A DNA stretch of 64,000 nt from Lentzea waywayandensis (GTDB lineage Bacteria; Actinomycetota; Actinomycetes; Mycobacteriales; Pseudonocardiaceae). A model generated the notes under the pieces. The model saw only the letters and a program-made list of their open reading frames with translations, had not been told where the DNA came from and ran no database searches. Shown in pieces: positions 47,511-55,797 of the stretch. The stretch covers positions 653,117-717,116 of the forward strand of contig NZ_FOYL01000003.1 in NCBI RefSeq assembly GCF_900115955.1. The letters run 5' to 3'. A program made the translations under genes and the position numbers. Within the stretch, counting starts at the first letter, position 1; each line of letters starts with the position of its first letter.

Positions 47511-48677
47511 GTGAACAAATGGGTGTTGCCGCTGTGCTGGACCGCTGTCCTGCTCGACGGCTTTGACCTCGTGGTGCTGGGCACGGTGATTCCTGTGCTG
47601 TTGCAGGAGAAGCTGCTCACGACGGCGAGTGCCAGTGCGGTGTCCACGGCAGGCCTGGTCGGGATGATGCTCGGCGCGCTGATCATCGGGACCATCACCG
47701 ACGTCATCGGGCGGCGCAAGGTGATGATCTACGCCGTGGCCGGGTTCTCCGTGTTCACGCTGGCCTGTGCGTTCGCGCCGGACGCCACGACGTTCGGGAT
47801 CCTCCGGTTCCTCGCCGGGCTCGGCCTTGGCGGGTGTCTGCCCACCGCGATCGCGTTGGTCAACGAGGCTCGGCCACAGCAGGGCGGACGGGCCACCACG
47901 CTGATCATGACCGGCTATCACGTCGGTGCGGTCATCACGGCGCTGCTGGGGATCGTGCTGATTCCGCAGGTCGGCTGGCGAGCCCTGTTCGTCGTGGGTG
48001 CGTTGCCCGCGCTGGTGCTGATTCCGTTGATGGTCAAGCACTTGCCGGAGACGGTGGCGCGCAGGGCTCCCGCGCTGGAGGCGGTCGGGTCGCTGTTCAA
48101 GCCGGGGCTGCGGAAGGCGACGATCGCGTTCTGGGTGGCCTCCTTCATGGGGCTGTTGCTGGTGTACGGGCTCAACACCTGGTTGCCGCAGATCATGCGC
48201 AGCGCCGGGTACGAGCTCGGCACGGCGCTCGCGCTGCTGCTGACGCTCAACATCGGTGCTGTGATTGGACTTCTGGTCGCCGGCGCGGTGGCGGACCGGA
48301 TCGGGATCAGGCCCGCTGCCATCGGCTGGTTCGCGGCTGCCGTGGTGTTCCTGGCGTTGCTGAGCATCAAGTTGCCCGGCTTCGGGGTTTACGTCGCTGT
48401 GCTTCTCGCCGGGTTCTTCGTGTTCAGCGCGCAGGTGCTCGTTTATGCCTACGCGGGGCGGGTTTACGAGGAGAACCGGGCCACCGGCATCGGATGGGCC
48501 GCCGGCATTGGACGGTTGGGCGCGATCAGTGGACCGTTGTTGGGCGGTGCGTTGCTCACGGCTGGTTTGGCGCACCCGTGGGGCTTCTACGCGTTCGCGT
48601 TCGTAGCTGCGTTGGGCGCCACGGCCGTTGGTGCGATTGGGCTGAAGGCGAAATCGGTCGTGGCGCCCGCCGGATGA
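47511..48677 (+). CDS. MFS transporter, aromatic acid:H+ symporter (AAHS) type
   Basis: 388 residues from GTG 47511 with GAGGAGGAAG upstream. Twelve-span major facilitator. The first span reads 'WTAVLLDGFDLVVLGTVIPV', the AAHS pattern (L-D-G-[YF]-D). The cytoplasmic loop 2-3 motif is 'GTITDVIGRRKVMIYAV', and the second-half copy is 'VAGAVADRIGIRPAAI'. AAHS members import benzoate, 4-hydroxybenzoate, vanillate and similar acids. No aromatic-degradation genes are adjacent, so the substrate is open. Two ABC genes follow 16 bases later on the same strand. Confidence 0.87.
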   Translation: MNKWVLPLCWTAVLLDGFDLVVLGTVIPVLLQEKLLTTASASAVSTAGLVGMMLGALIIGTITDVIGRRKVMIYAVAGFSVFTLACAFAPDATTFGILRFLAGLGLGGCLPTAIALVNEARPQQGGRATTLIMTGYHVGAVITALLGIVLIPQVGWRALFVVGALPALVLIPLMVKHLPETVARRAPALEAVGSLFKPGLRKATIAFWVASFMGLLLVYGLNTWLPQIMRSAGYELGTALALLLTLNIGAVIGLLVAGAVADRIGIRPAAIGWFAAAVVFLALLSIKLPGFGVYVAVLLAGFFVFSAQVLVYAYAGRVYEENRATGIGWAAGIGRLGAISGPLLGGALLTAGLAHPWGFYAFAFVAALGATAVGAIGLKAKSVVAPAG

Positions 48678-48693
48678 TGGCAAGGTCGGGGGT

Positions 48694-50199
48694 ATGGCCC
48701 GACACGTCCCGTACGACGATCCGGGAGACCCGGATCTGCGCTCGCCCTGGCGCTACCTGTGGTGGCTGGTGCTCGCCCAGCGCGGGCGGGTACTGGCCGG
48801 GGCGTGGTGGGGTTCGTTGTCGATGTGCGGGCTGATCCTGCCGCCGTACCTGATCTCTCAGGCCATTGAGGACGGTCTGCGGGGCGGTGATCGCGTCGCG
48901 CTGGTGTGGTGGTGCGCCGCCCTGCTCGCGGTGGCGGCGGCAATGGCTCTGATCTTCATCGCCCGGCATCGCACGATGACGCTGGTGCGGACCGACGCCT
49001 CGTTGCGGACGGCGCAGATCGTCGTCCGGCACGTGACACGGCTCGGTGGTGTGGTGCGGCGGAAGCTGTCCACCGGGGAGCTGACGTACCTGCAGAACGG
49101 GGACACGGCGCGGATCGCGCACGCGCTGACCAGTACCGGGCCCGGGGTGGGGGCGGTGGTCGCGTACGTCGCCACGGCGGTGTTGCTCGTGCGGATCTCA
49201 CCGCTGGTCGCGGTCGTCGTGCTGCTCGGTGTGCCGGTGCTCGCTGTGGTCACCGGACCTGTCCTGCGGCGGTTGCACGCCGTGGAGGCCGGGTACCGGC
49301 AGCGGCAGGGGGAACTGAGCTCACGGGCGGGCGACATCGTGGGCGGCCTGCGGGTGTTGTCGGGGATCGGCGGGAAGCCTGCGTTCGAGGCGCGGTTCCG
49401 GGCCATGTCCACAGAGGTCCTCGGCGACGGCTACCGGGTGTCGGCGTGGCTGAGCTGGGTGCAGGCACTGACGTGGGGGCTGCCCGCCTTGTTCCTCGCG
49501 GTGGTCACGTGGATCGTGGCCCGGATGGTGGTGAGCGGAGCCATCTCGGTCGAGGAGATGGTCGCGGTGTACCTGTACGTCACCACGCTCACCGTGCCGG
49601 TCAGCTTCTTCATGGAAGGGGCGGACGCGATTCCCCGTGCGCTGGTGTCGGCGGGGCGGGTCGTGGACGTGCTTCGGTTGCGGCCGGAGGAGAAGGACGA
49701 CGGCGCGGGGCCGCTGGACGTGAAGACCGGTGCGTTGACCGTGGTCGTCTCGGCGAACGCGACGCTGGCCAGGGAGGCGGTCGAGCGACTGCCCGCGGTG
49801 GTGGCGGACAACGACGACTACCTGTTCGCGGGGACCGTGCGCGAGGCGGTGTCGGTGGGGGAACACGGTGATCACGAGCTCGACGCGGCGTTGCACGCGG
49901 CGGCCGCGCTGGACGTCGTGGAGGCGCTGCCGGACGGGCTCGACTCGCACCTGGAGTCGCAGGGGCGCAACGTGTCCGGCGGTCAGCGGCAACGCCTGCG
50001 GCTCGTGCGGGCGTTGCTGAGCGAACCGGAGCTGCTCGTGCTGGTGGAGCCGACGTCCGCGCTCGACGCGGTGACCGAGGCAGTGGTGGCGAAGAGGGTG
50101 CGGGAGCGGCGTTCGGGGCGGACCACCGTCGTCGTGTCGTCGTCACCGTTGTGGGCGGGGCAGGCGGATCAGGTCGTGCACCTGGAGGAGAGCCGATGA
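48694..50199 (+). CDS. ABC exporter half-transporter with degenerate ATPase
   Basis: 501 residues. Six-span exporter membrane domain (residues ~20-310), then a shortened nucleotide-binding domain. The signature motif is intact ('QGRNVSGGQRQRLRLVRALL', near 425) and so is the D-loop ('TSALD'). The Walker A loop is missing: the expected site reads 'GALTVVVSANATLARE'. The Walker B Asp-Glu is changed ('LLVLVEPTSALD'), and the switch His is Ser ('TVVVSSSPLWAG'). It can lend its signature to a partner but cannot itself bind and hydrolyse ATP normally. The partner is the next gene, overlapping by 4 bases. Exported substrate unknown. Confidence 0.9.
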   Translation: MARHVPYDDPGDPDLRSPWRYLWWLVLAQRGRVLAGAWWGSLSMCGLILPPYLISQAIEDGLRGGDRVALVWWCAALLAVAAAMALIFIARHRTMTLVRTDASLRTAQIVVRHVTRLGGVVRRKLSTGELTYLQNGDTARIAHALTSTGPGVGAVVAYVATAVLLVRISPLVAVVVLLGVPVLAVVTGPVLRRLHAVEAGYRQRQGELSSRAGDIVGGLRVLSGIGGKPAFEARFRAMSTEVLGDGYRVSAWLSWVQALTWGLPALFLAVVTWIVARMVVSGAISVEEMVAVYLYVTTLTVPVSFFMEGADAIPRALVSAGRVVDVLRLRPEEKDDGAGPLDVKTGALTVVVSANATLAREAVERLPAVVADNDDYLFAGTVREAVSVGEHGDHELDAALHAAAALDVVEALPDGLDSHLESQGRNVSGGQRQRLRLVRALLSEPELLVLVEPTSALDAVTEAVVAKRVRERRSGRTTVVVSSSPLWAGQADQVVHLEESR

Positions 50200-51923
50200 C
50201 GAGGCTGCCCATCGCGGACCGTCGTGAAGTGAGGCGGGCGGCGGCGCGGTTGCTGAGGGGCGAACGGCGTGCGCTGGCCGTGGTGCTGGTGCTCACGGCG
50301 CTCTCGGCGTTGGCGGGGCTCGTCGGGCCGTACCTGCTCGGCAAGATCGTCGGCGGGGTGGAGGAAGGGTCCCTGACCCTGTCCACTGTGGACCGGCTTG
50401 CGCTGGGGGTGCTCGGCGCGGCCTTGGTGCACCTGATGCTGGTGCGGTACAGCGCTTTGCTGACTGCCAGGCTCGGCGAGCGGTTCCTCGGCTCGTTGCG
50501 CGAGGAGGCGGTGGCGCGCACGCTGGCGTTGCCCGCGCGAGTGGTGGACCGGCTGAGCACCGGGGATCTGCTCACGCGCGTGACGAGTGACGTCGGCACG
50601 GTCGGCCAGGCGTTGCGGGACAGCGTGCCCGAGGTGCTCGCGGGCGCCACACACCTATTGGTCGTGTTCGTGGCGGTGTTCTGGCTGGACCTGGTGCTCG
50701 GCCTCGTCTCGCTGGCAGGGATGCCTTTCGTCGTGTGGGTGGTGCGCTGGTACCTGGTCCGTGCGCGCGACGCGTACCTCGCGGAGAGCGAGGCCAACGG
50801 GGACGTCGCGGAGATCTCCGCGGCGGTCGGCGAGGGCAGCCGGACGATCGAGACGTACGGGCTGCGGGACCGGATGGTGGCGGCCGCGGACCGCACAGTC
50901 GCGCGCTCGTACCGGGCGCGGCTGAGGACTCTCCGGCTGAGGAACGTGCTGTTCCCGGTGACCACCTTCGTGAACATGCTGCCGACCGCGCTGGTGCTCG
51001 TCGCCGGGGGTTTCCTCTACGCGGCCGACGGCATGCGGATCGAGGTCGTCGTCACGGCGGTGCTCTGGGTGTGGCGGCTCGTTGAGCCGATGGACCGCAT
51101 TCTGTTCTGGGTGGAGTTCCTGCAGCGCGGTGGCGCGTCGTTCGCGCGCATCGAGGGGATCGGGGCTCACGTCGAAGCGGCGCCCGCGGTCAGCGAACCG
51201 GACGGCGACCGCATCGAGGTGAGTGGTGTCCGTTACTCCTATGTGGACGGCCACGAGGTGTTGCACGGCGTCGATCTCGTGGTGCAGCCGGGCGAACGGC
51301 TGGCGATCGTCGGCGTCTCCGGCGCGGGCAAGTCCACGCTGGGACGGTTGATCGCGGGTGTGGACCGGCCGGCGGAGGGGTCGGTGCTCGTCGGCGGAGT
51401 GCCCGTCGCGGATCTCGTGGCGGCCGGTGAGCAGCGGATCGTGCTGGTGACGCAAGAACATCACGTGTTCATCGGCACGGTCAGGGAGAACCTCGCGATG
51501 GCGGCCCCGGACGCGCCAGACGAACGGCTGCTCGAAGCGTTGCGGACCGTTGACGCGCGGTGGTTCGAGGAGTTGCCGGAAGGCCTCGACACGGCACTGG
51601 GCGCGGGCGGGCTGGAGCTGGATCCCGCACAGGCGCAACAACTCGCGCTCGCGCGGGTCGAGGTCGCCGATCCGCACACGCTGGTGCTGGACGAGGCGAC
51701 GTCCTCGCTCGACCCGGCCACGGCCAGGCATGCGGAGCGCGCGATCGCGGCCGTGCGGGAGAGACGCACGGTGATCGCGATCGCGCACCGGCTGCAGACC
51801 GCGCGTGACGCCGACCGGATCGCGGTCGTCGATGCGGGTCGTGTCGTGGAGTTGGGCTCTCACGACGATCTGGTCGCCAGGGACGGCACCTACGCGACGC
51901 TCTGGCGTTCGTGGCACGGCTAG
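50196..51923 (+). CDS. ABC exporter half-transporter, ATP-binding partner
   Basis: 575 residues from ATG 50196 (overlaps the upstream stop). Six membrane spans, then a nucleotide-binding domain with Walker A 'AIVGVSGAGKSTLGRLIAG', Q-loop 'IVLVTQEHHVFIGTV', Walker B 'TLVLDEATSSLDPATARH' and switch His 'VIAIAHRLQTARDADRI'. Its own signature is degenerate ('LELDPAQAQQLALAR' in place of LSGGQ). It therefore complements the preceding subunit: its Walker sites pair with that subunit's signature. The stop TAG lies inside the target duplication of the adjoining insertion element. Confidence 0.92.
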   Translation: MTRLPIADRREVRRAAARLLRGERRALAVVLVLTALSALAGLVGPYLLGKIVGGVEEGSLTLSTVDRLALGVLGAALVHLMLVRYSALLTARLGERFLGSLREEAVARTLALPARVVDRLSTGDLLTRVTSDVGTVGQALRDSVPEVLAGATHLLVVFVAVFWLDLVLGLVSLAGMPFVVWVVRWYLVRARDAYLAESEANGDVAEISAAVGEGSRTIETYGLRDRMVAAADRTVARSYRARLRTLRLRNVLFPVTTFVNMLPTALVLVAGGFLYAADGMRIEVVVTAVLWVWRLVEPMDRILFWVEFLQRGGASFARIEGIGAHVEAAPAVSEPDGDRIEVSGVRYSYVDGHEVLHGVDLVVQPGERLAIVGVSGAGKSTLGRLIAGVDRPAEGSVLVGGVPVADLVAAGEQRIVLVTQEHHVFIGTVRENLAMAAPDAPDERLLEALRTVDARWFEELPEGLDTALGAGGLELDPAQAQQLALARVEVADPHTLVLDEATSSLDPATARHAERAIAAVRERRTVIAIAHRLQTARDADRIAVVDAGRVVELGSHDDLVARDGTYATLWRSWHG

Positions 51924-51925
51924 GT

Positions 51926-52487
51926 GTGTTGACCGCGCACTGGTCGGACTCCGCGAGCGGCGAGCCAGTCGACGGCTCGGTGCAGGACTGCGATCGCGGT
52001 GGCGGCGGCTGATCGTCGTGGATCTCGGCGCAGGCCACGCGGCTGTGGTCGTCGAGCACGACGTGCACGAACCCGTGGCCCAGTTGTGGAGTGAGGCGTT
52101 GGGGTGGCGTGCCCGGTGTGGCGAACCGGTTTCGGTCGCCCTGGACCCGGCCGACGAAGCGCCAGCCGCCTCCGTCGGGGATGTTGCCCAGCATTGTGAA
52201 GCCGGCGTGCGGCAGATCGCCGGGCGCGGCGTGTTCACAGCGGCGAATCGGCTCGCCGGTGCGGCGGTCCAGCACCGGGAGCCGGTTGAACCGGCAGCGC
52301 ACCAGGATCTGATGCGCGGTCGACGGAGCGACACCGACCGCGCAGCGGCCAGGCGTAACCGGGCACGCGAGGTCAACGCCGCGTGAGCGCGAGACACGAA
52401 GACCTCCTGGGTCGTGGTGTGGAAGCCGTCAGACAGCTCCACACCACTCCAGGAGTCGTCACACGACCAACGTCCCCGATCAACACA
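51926..52487 (-). mobile_element. IS481-family remnant (562 bp) with intact ends
   Basis: Ends are inverted repeats TGTGTTGA (51926-51933) and TCAACACA (52480-52487). They are flanked by a 6-bp target duplication GCTAGG (51920-51925 and 52488-52493). Minus-strand fragments match IS481-type transposase: N-terminal 'RAHAALTSRARLRLAAAR', a shifted piece 'VAPSTAHQILVRCRFNRL', the DDE-region 'MLGNIPDGGGWRFVGR', 'FVHVVLDDHSRVACAEIHDD', and in another frame 'IAVLHRAVDWLAARGVRP'. Full-length IS481 elements are ~1 kb, so this copy has an internal deletion and frameshifts and is not autonomous. It could be mobilised in trans. Confidence 0.85.
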
Positions 52488-52488
52488 G

Positions 52489-53715
52489 CTAGGGGAGTTG
52501 GATCACCTTGGGAACGCCTTTCTGGCGCACGGTGACCTCCTTGGTGCCGCTGGGCGCCAGCCAGGCGTGCTCGCGTTCCTGAGGACCGACGAGGGCGTTG
52601 GCGTCGGCGACGATCGTGCCCTGGCCGTCCGGCAGTGACAGCACCGCAGGCTCGCCCTTGACCGCTTTGCCGCCGACCACGGGTGCGCTGAACGTGCCGT
52701 CGGGCTGGTAGAGCGCGCCGTACAGCTCGCCCAACGACTCGAACATCAGGGCGTAGCGGCCGTCGGGCAGCCACGCGCAGACGCTCCAGTCGGTGGTCGC
52801 CTCCCAGCTGACGATGTAGTCGAGCAGGGCGCGCTTCTGCAGTTCGTGCTGCACCGCCTGCAGCTTCAGGCCCGGCCAGGAGTTCTTCTGCTCCGGGAAG
52901 GCCGTGGCGCAGAACTGCCCTTCCCAGCCGAGGCCGGGATGGGGCACGAAGGGGCGGTCCGGCTGAAGGTCGCCGGTGAGGATCGTGGGCTGGGTGAAGT
53001 CGTCGGACTGGGGCACGGAGTCGCCGCGCACGAACACGGGCCGTTCTTCCGGCGGGACGACGGTGAAGACGACGCCGTCCTCGTCGTGGGGTGCGGAGGC
53101 CCAGGTGCGGGTCAGACGGTTGTCGGGGCCGCGCTTCGGGTTCTGCGACCAGGACACCGTCTTGCCGAGGGTCAGCACCACGTACTGGTCGCCGACGGGG
53201 CCGAAGCGGTAGAGCCCGGCCTCGCGGTCCCTCGCCTCCGAGAGCACGATCTCGCGGTTCACCACTTTGCCGTCGGCCACGAGGCCGACGAGCGTCGCGG
53301 GGTGCTCGGAGGTCCGCACCCACACCTCCTGCGCGACCAGGGCCGCAGGGCCGGTCGGCGTCTGCCCGGTCCAGAACACGTTCGGTTTCGATGAGACCTC
53401 GGTCACGGGCTCGTCTCGCTTCCACGGCTCGTCCTTCTGCGCCTCGCTCCACAGGTGCGACGCGGTCGCGATGAACTCGGAGTCGCCGGCGAGCGGCCCG
53501 GTCGTCGCCGCTGTCAGCCGTGGGTCTGCTGATCGTTCTGTCGAACGCGTCAGCACGACTCCCGTCGTCACGCCCGCGAGCAGCGCCACCACCGCGGTCA
53601 CCGTCACCAGCTTGCGCGTGTGCCTTCGTCGTCCCCCGGCCATCACGTCCCCCACGAATCCCGGCCGCACGTCCAGTTCTGAGGTCGCGGCCTCCATTGC
53701 CTGCTTCAGTTCCAC
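52489..53715 (-). CDS. Membrane-anchored anti-sigma-like protein
   Basis: 408 residues from GTG 53715, overlapping the sigma gene by 10 bases. A short cytoplasmic N-terminus ('[19 protein letters not shown]') and one span ('KLVTVTAVVALLAGVTTGVV') are followed by a ~340-residue extracytoplasmic part without a recognised fold ('YVVLTLGKTVSWSQNPKRG', 'VSWEATTDWSVCAWLPDGRY'). This layout is usual for partners of SigE-family ECF factors in actinobacteria; it may hold the sigma factor or sense an outside signal. No ZAS zinc motif is seen. Its TAG stop is inside the insertion-element target duplication. Confidence 0.75.
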   Translation of the reverse strand: MELKQAMEAATSELDVRPGFVGDVMAGGRRRHTRKLVTVTAVVALLAGVTTGVVLTRSTERSADPRLTAATTGPLAGDSEFIATASHLWSEAQKDEPWKRDEPVTEVSSKPNVFWTGQTPTGPAALVAQEVWVRTSEHPATLVGLVADGKVVNREIVLSEARDREAGLYRFGPVGDQYVVLTLGKTVSWSQNPKRGPDNRLTRTWASAPHDEDGVVFTVVPPEERPVFVRGDSVPQSDDFTQPTILTGDLQPDRPFVPHPGLGWEGQFCATAFPEQKNSWPGLKLQAVQHELQKRALLDYIVSWEATTDWSVCAWLPDGRYALMFESLGELYGALYQPDGTFSAPVVGGKAVKGEPAVLSLPDGQGTIVADANALVGPQEREHAWLAPSGTKEVTVRQKGVPKVIQLP

Positions 53716-54194
53716 GTCAGCACCTGCTCACCCATCAGTTCCCGCATGCGGGAGAGGCCGCGCGAGGTCTGGCTCTTCACCGTGCCGATGCCGCAACCAA
53801 GCGCGCGTGCGGTCTCGGCCTCACTGAGGTCGTCGAAGAACCTCAGCACCAGGACGGCGCGCATCTGCTTCGGCAGTTGCGCCAGCGCACGCACCACGCT
53901 GTCCGCGTCCACGACCTGCTGCTCGTGCCCGCGAGCCGTAGGTACCGCCCCCAGTTCCAGCGGTGCCTCCGGTTTGCGCGAACGCCGTCGCCAGCGGTTC
54001 GCGGCCGCGTTGGCCAGCGCGGCACGTGCGTAGGCTTCAGGAGAGGTCCTGATCCGGCGCCACTTGCCGTACATGCTCATGAGGACGTCCTGCAGAATGT
54101 CCTCAGCGGCGCCTCTGTCGCCGCCGCACAGCAGGTAGGCGGTGCGCAACAGTGCCTGGGAGCGCAACGCCACGAAGTCCTCGAAGTCCTGCAT
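53706..54194 (-). CDS. ECF sigma factor, SigE family
   Basis: 162 residues from ATG 54194. Region 2: '[20 protein letters not shown]', '[15 protein letters not shown]'. Region 4: '[20 protein letters not shown]', '[17 protein letters not shown]'. Matches the SigE-like ECF subgroup common in actinomycetes (~170 residues, two domains). Probably directs transcription of its own operon with the membrane protein downstream. Divergent from atpC across 106 bp. Confidence 0.92.
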   Translation of the reverse strand: MQDFEDFVALRSQALLRTAYLLCGGDRGAAEDILQDVLMSMYGKWRRIRTSPEAYARAALANAAANRWRRRSRKPEAPLELGAVPTARGHEQQVVDADSVVRALAQLPKQMRAVLVLRFFDDLSEAETARALGCGIGTVKSQTSRGLSRMRELMGEQVLTWN

Positions 54195-54262
54195 GTCCCC
54201 CCTCCGGCGGTCGTCGAAGGTACTGACACCGGGCGGGGCGGCAAGGTTGTCAGGCGACCGTT

Positions 54263-54268
54263 TAGACT
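54263..54268 (+). promoter_or_regulatory. Candidate -10 of a separate atpC promoter
   Basis: TAGACT lies 32 bases before the atpC GTG in the 106-bp gap shared with the sigma gene. A weak -35 candidate (GCAAGG, 16-base spacer) precedes it. Since the atp operon ends at a terminator 7 kb away, some promoter must lie here. Confidence 0.3.
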
Positions 54269-54300
54269 CAGTTCGACTCCAGACGACGAGGGAGATACGC

Positions 54301-54666
54301 GTGGCCGAGATGACCGTTGAACTGGTCGCCGTTGAACGCCGTTTGTGGTCCGGTACGGCCACCTCTGTTTCGGCGCAGACCACCGAGGGCGAGATCGGCA
54401 TCCTGCCCGGTCACGAGCCCGTGCTCGGCCAGCTGGTCGAGGGAGGCGTGGTGCGCGTGCGCACGACCGACGGTGGCCTGGTCACCGCCGCGGTGCACGG
54501 TGGCTTCCTGTCCGTGACCGGCACCGGCGTATCGATTCTCGCCGAGGACGCCGAACTGGCGGGCGAGATCGACGTGGACGCGGCGCGCACAGCGCTGCAG
54601 GACGCGGATGACGCAGAGCGCGCACGTGCGGCAGCGCGCGTGCGGGCCGTGGAACAGTCGGCCTGA
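54301..54666 (+). CDS. atpC: F1Fo ATP synthase subunit epsilon
   Basis: 121 residues from GTG 54301 with GAGGGAGA upstream. N-terminal beta-sandwich ('[20 protein letters not shown]', '[17 protein letters not shown]', '[20 protein letters not shown]') and a short C-terminal helical hairpin ('[20 protein letters not shown]'), as in actinobacteria. Rotor subunit joining gamma to the c-ring and restraining ATP hydrolysis. It is separated from atpD by ~7 kb, with its own promoter region. Confidence 0.96.
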   Translation: MAEMTVELVAVERRLWSGTATSVSAQTTEGEIGILPGHEPVLGQLVEGGVVRVRTTDGGLVTAAVHGGFLSVTGTGVSILAEDAELAGEIDVDAARTALQDADDAERARAAARVRAVEQSA

Positions 54667-54688
54667 GACCGGGCACGAGGCCGCAGCC

Positions 54689-55120
54689 GTGGGGATCACC
54701 GAGATTGCCGGCCTGATCCTTCTTGGGGTGGCGATCGTCATCGCCTACTTCGCCTGGCGCCGCATCCGGCTGCTGCGTGAGGGTGGCGTGCACGTCGCGT
54801 TGCGCAGCCAGTTCGATGATCGCGGGCGTGGCTGGCACCTGGGCGTGGGGCACTACCGGGGTGACAAGTTCGCCTGGTTCCGGGTGTTGTCGCTCGGGTC
54901 CGGGCCCAACGAGCTGATCACTCGGGACGGGCTGGAGATCGACGCTCGGCGGGAGCCCACCGGGCCGGAGGCTTATGCCATGCCGGTCGGGGCCATCGTG
55001 CTGAGGTGTCGGTCGGTTTCTGGTGAGGTCGAGATCGCCATGGGGCCGGATGCGCTCACCGGGTTCTTGTCCTGGCTCGAGTCCGCGCCGCCTGGGCGGT
55101 CCATTCCTTGGGCTTCTTGA
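54689..55120 (+). CDS. DUF2550 single-span membrane protein
   Basis: 143 residues from GTG 54689. An N-terminal membrane helix ('IAGLILLGVAIVIAYFAWRR') is followed by a cytoplasmic beta-rich domain with 'GWHLGVGHYRGDKFAWFRVL', 'PTGPEAYAMPVGAIVLRCRS' and 'MGPDALTGFLSWLESAPPGR'. DUF2550 follows atpC in many actinobacteria; function unknown. Spaced 22 bases after atpC, so co-transcribed. Confidence 0.9.
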   Translation: MGITEIAGLILLGVAIVIAYFAWRRIRLLREGGVHVALRSQFDDRGRGWHLGVGHYRGDKFAWFRVLSLGSGPNELITRDGLEIDARREPTGPEAYAMPVGAIVLRCRSVSGEVEIAMGPDALTGFLSWLESAPPGRSIPWAS

Positions 55121-55131
55121 TTTGAGAGCTG

Positions 55132-55169
55132 CGAAGGGCGCGTTCCTGTGGGGACGCGCCCTTCGTGTT
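55132..55169. terminator. Terminator between DUF2550 and cobalamin adenosyltransferase genes
   Basis: CGAAGGGCGCG (55132-55142) pairs with CGCGCCCTTCG (55155-55165), followed by TGTTT. It lies 12 bases after the DUF2550 stop and serves the convergent pair. Confidence 0.8.
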
Positions 55170-55189
55170 TGCAGGGGCCGTTGCGTGGG

Positions 55190-55762
55190 TCAGGCGTTTT
55201 CGCCTGGCTGCCAGAGCACGTCGCCGTCCGGGTTGGCCACTCGGGCCAGGATGAACAGCAGGTCGGAGAGCCTGTTCAGGTACTTGGCCGTGAGCACGTT
55301 CGTGTGTTCCGCGTCGGCCTCGATCAGCGACCACGCCCGGCGTTCTGCGCGGCGGGAGATCGTGCGTGCCTGGTGCAGCAGCGCTGCGCCTGGGGTGCCG
55401 CCGTTCAGGATGAACGAGTCGAGTTTGCCCAGGCGTTCGTTGAACGTGTCGCAGTAGCCCTCCAGGCGGTCCACGTAGGCCTGAGTCACGCGGAGGGGCG
55501 GGTACTTCGGGTCAGGGACGATCGGGGTGCAAAGGTCCGCTCCTACGTCGAAGAGGTCGTTCTGCACCTTGCGCACCACTTCGAAGACGTCCGGGGCCAG
55601 CTGGCCCAGGGCCAGGGCTACGCCCAGGGACGCGTTCGTCTCGTCCACGTCCGCGTACGCCTCGATGCGTGGTGAGGTCTTCGGGACGCGGGAGAAGTCG
55701 CCGAGGCCGGTCGTGCCGTCGTCGCCGACCCGCGTGTAGATCTTGGTGAGATGTACCGCCAT
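55190..55762 (-). CDS. Cob(I)alamin adenosyltransferase, PduO type
   Basis: 190 residues from ATG 55762. Transfers adenosyl from ATP to cob(I)alamin to make coenzyme B12. PduO marks: the ATP-binding N-terminus 'HLTKIYTRVGDDGTTGLGD', 'RIEAYADVDETNASLGVALA', 'SFILNGGTPGAALLHQART' and 'SRRAERRAWSLIEAD', 'YLNRLSDLLFILARV'. A B12-dependent mutase of the MeaA type is encoded 1.7 kb away (57447), a plausible user of the cofactor. Divergent from murA. Confidence 0.95.
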   Translation of the reverse strand: MAVHLTKIYTRVGDDGTTGLGDFSRVPKTSPRIEAYADVDETNASLGVALALGQLAPDVFEVVRKVQNDLFDVGADLCTPIVPDPKYPPLRVTQAYVDRLEGYCDTFNERLGKLDSFILNGGTPGAALLHQARTISRRAERRAWSLIEADAEHTNVLTAKYLNRLSDLLFILARVANPDGDVLWQPGENA

Positions 55763-55797
55763 GACCGGCACTCTATGGGCGTACGTAGGATTGCCGC

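Noticed and set aside
54195..54300. TTGTCA plus TAGACT as a normal promoter for atpC
   Set aside because: The spacing is only 10 bases. I kept only the -10 candidate with low confidence.
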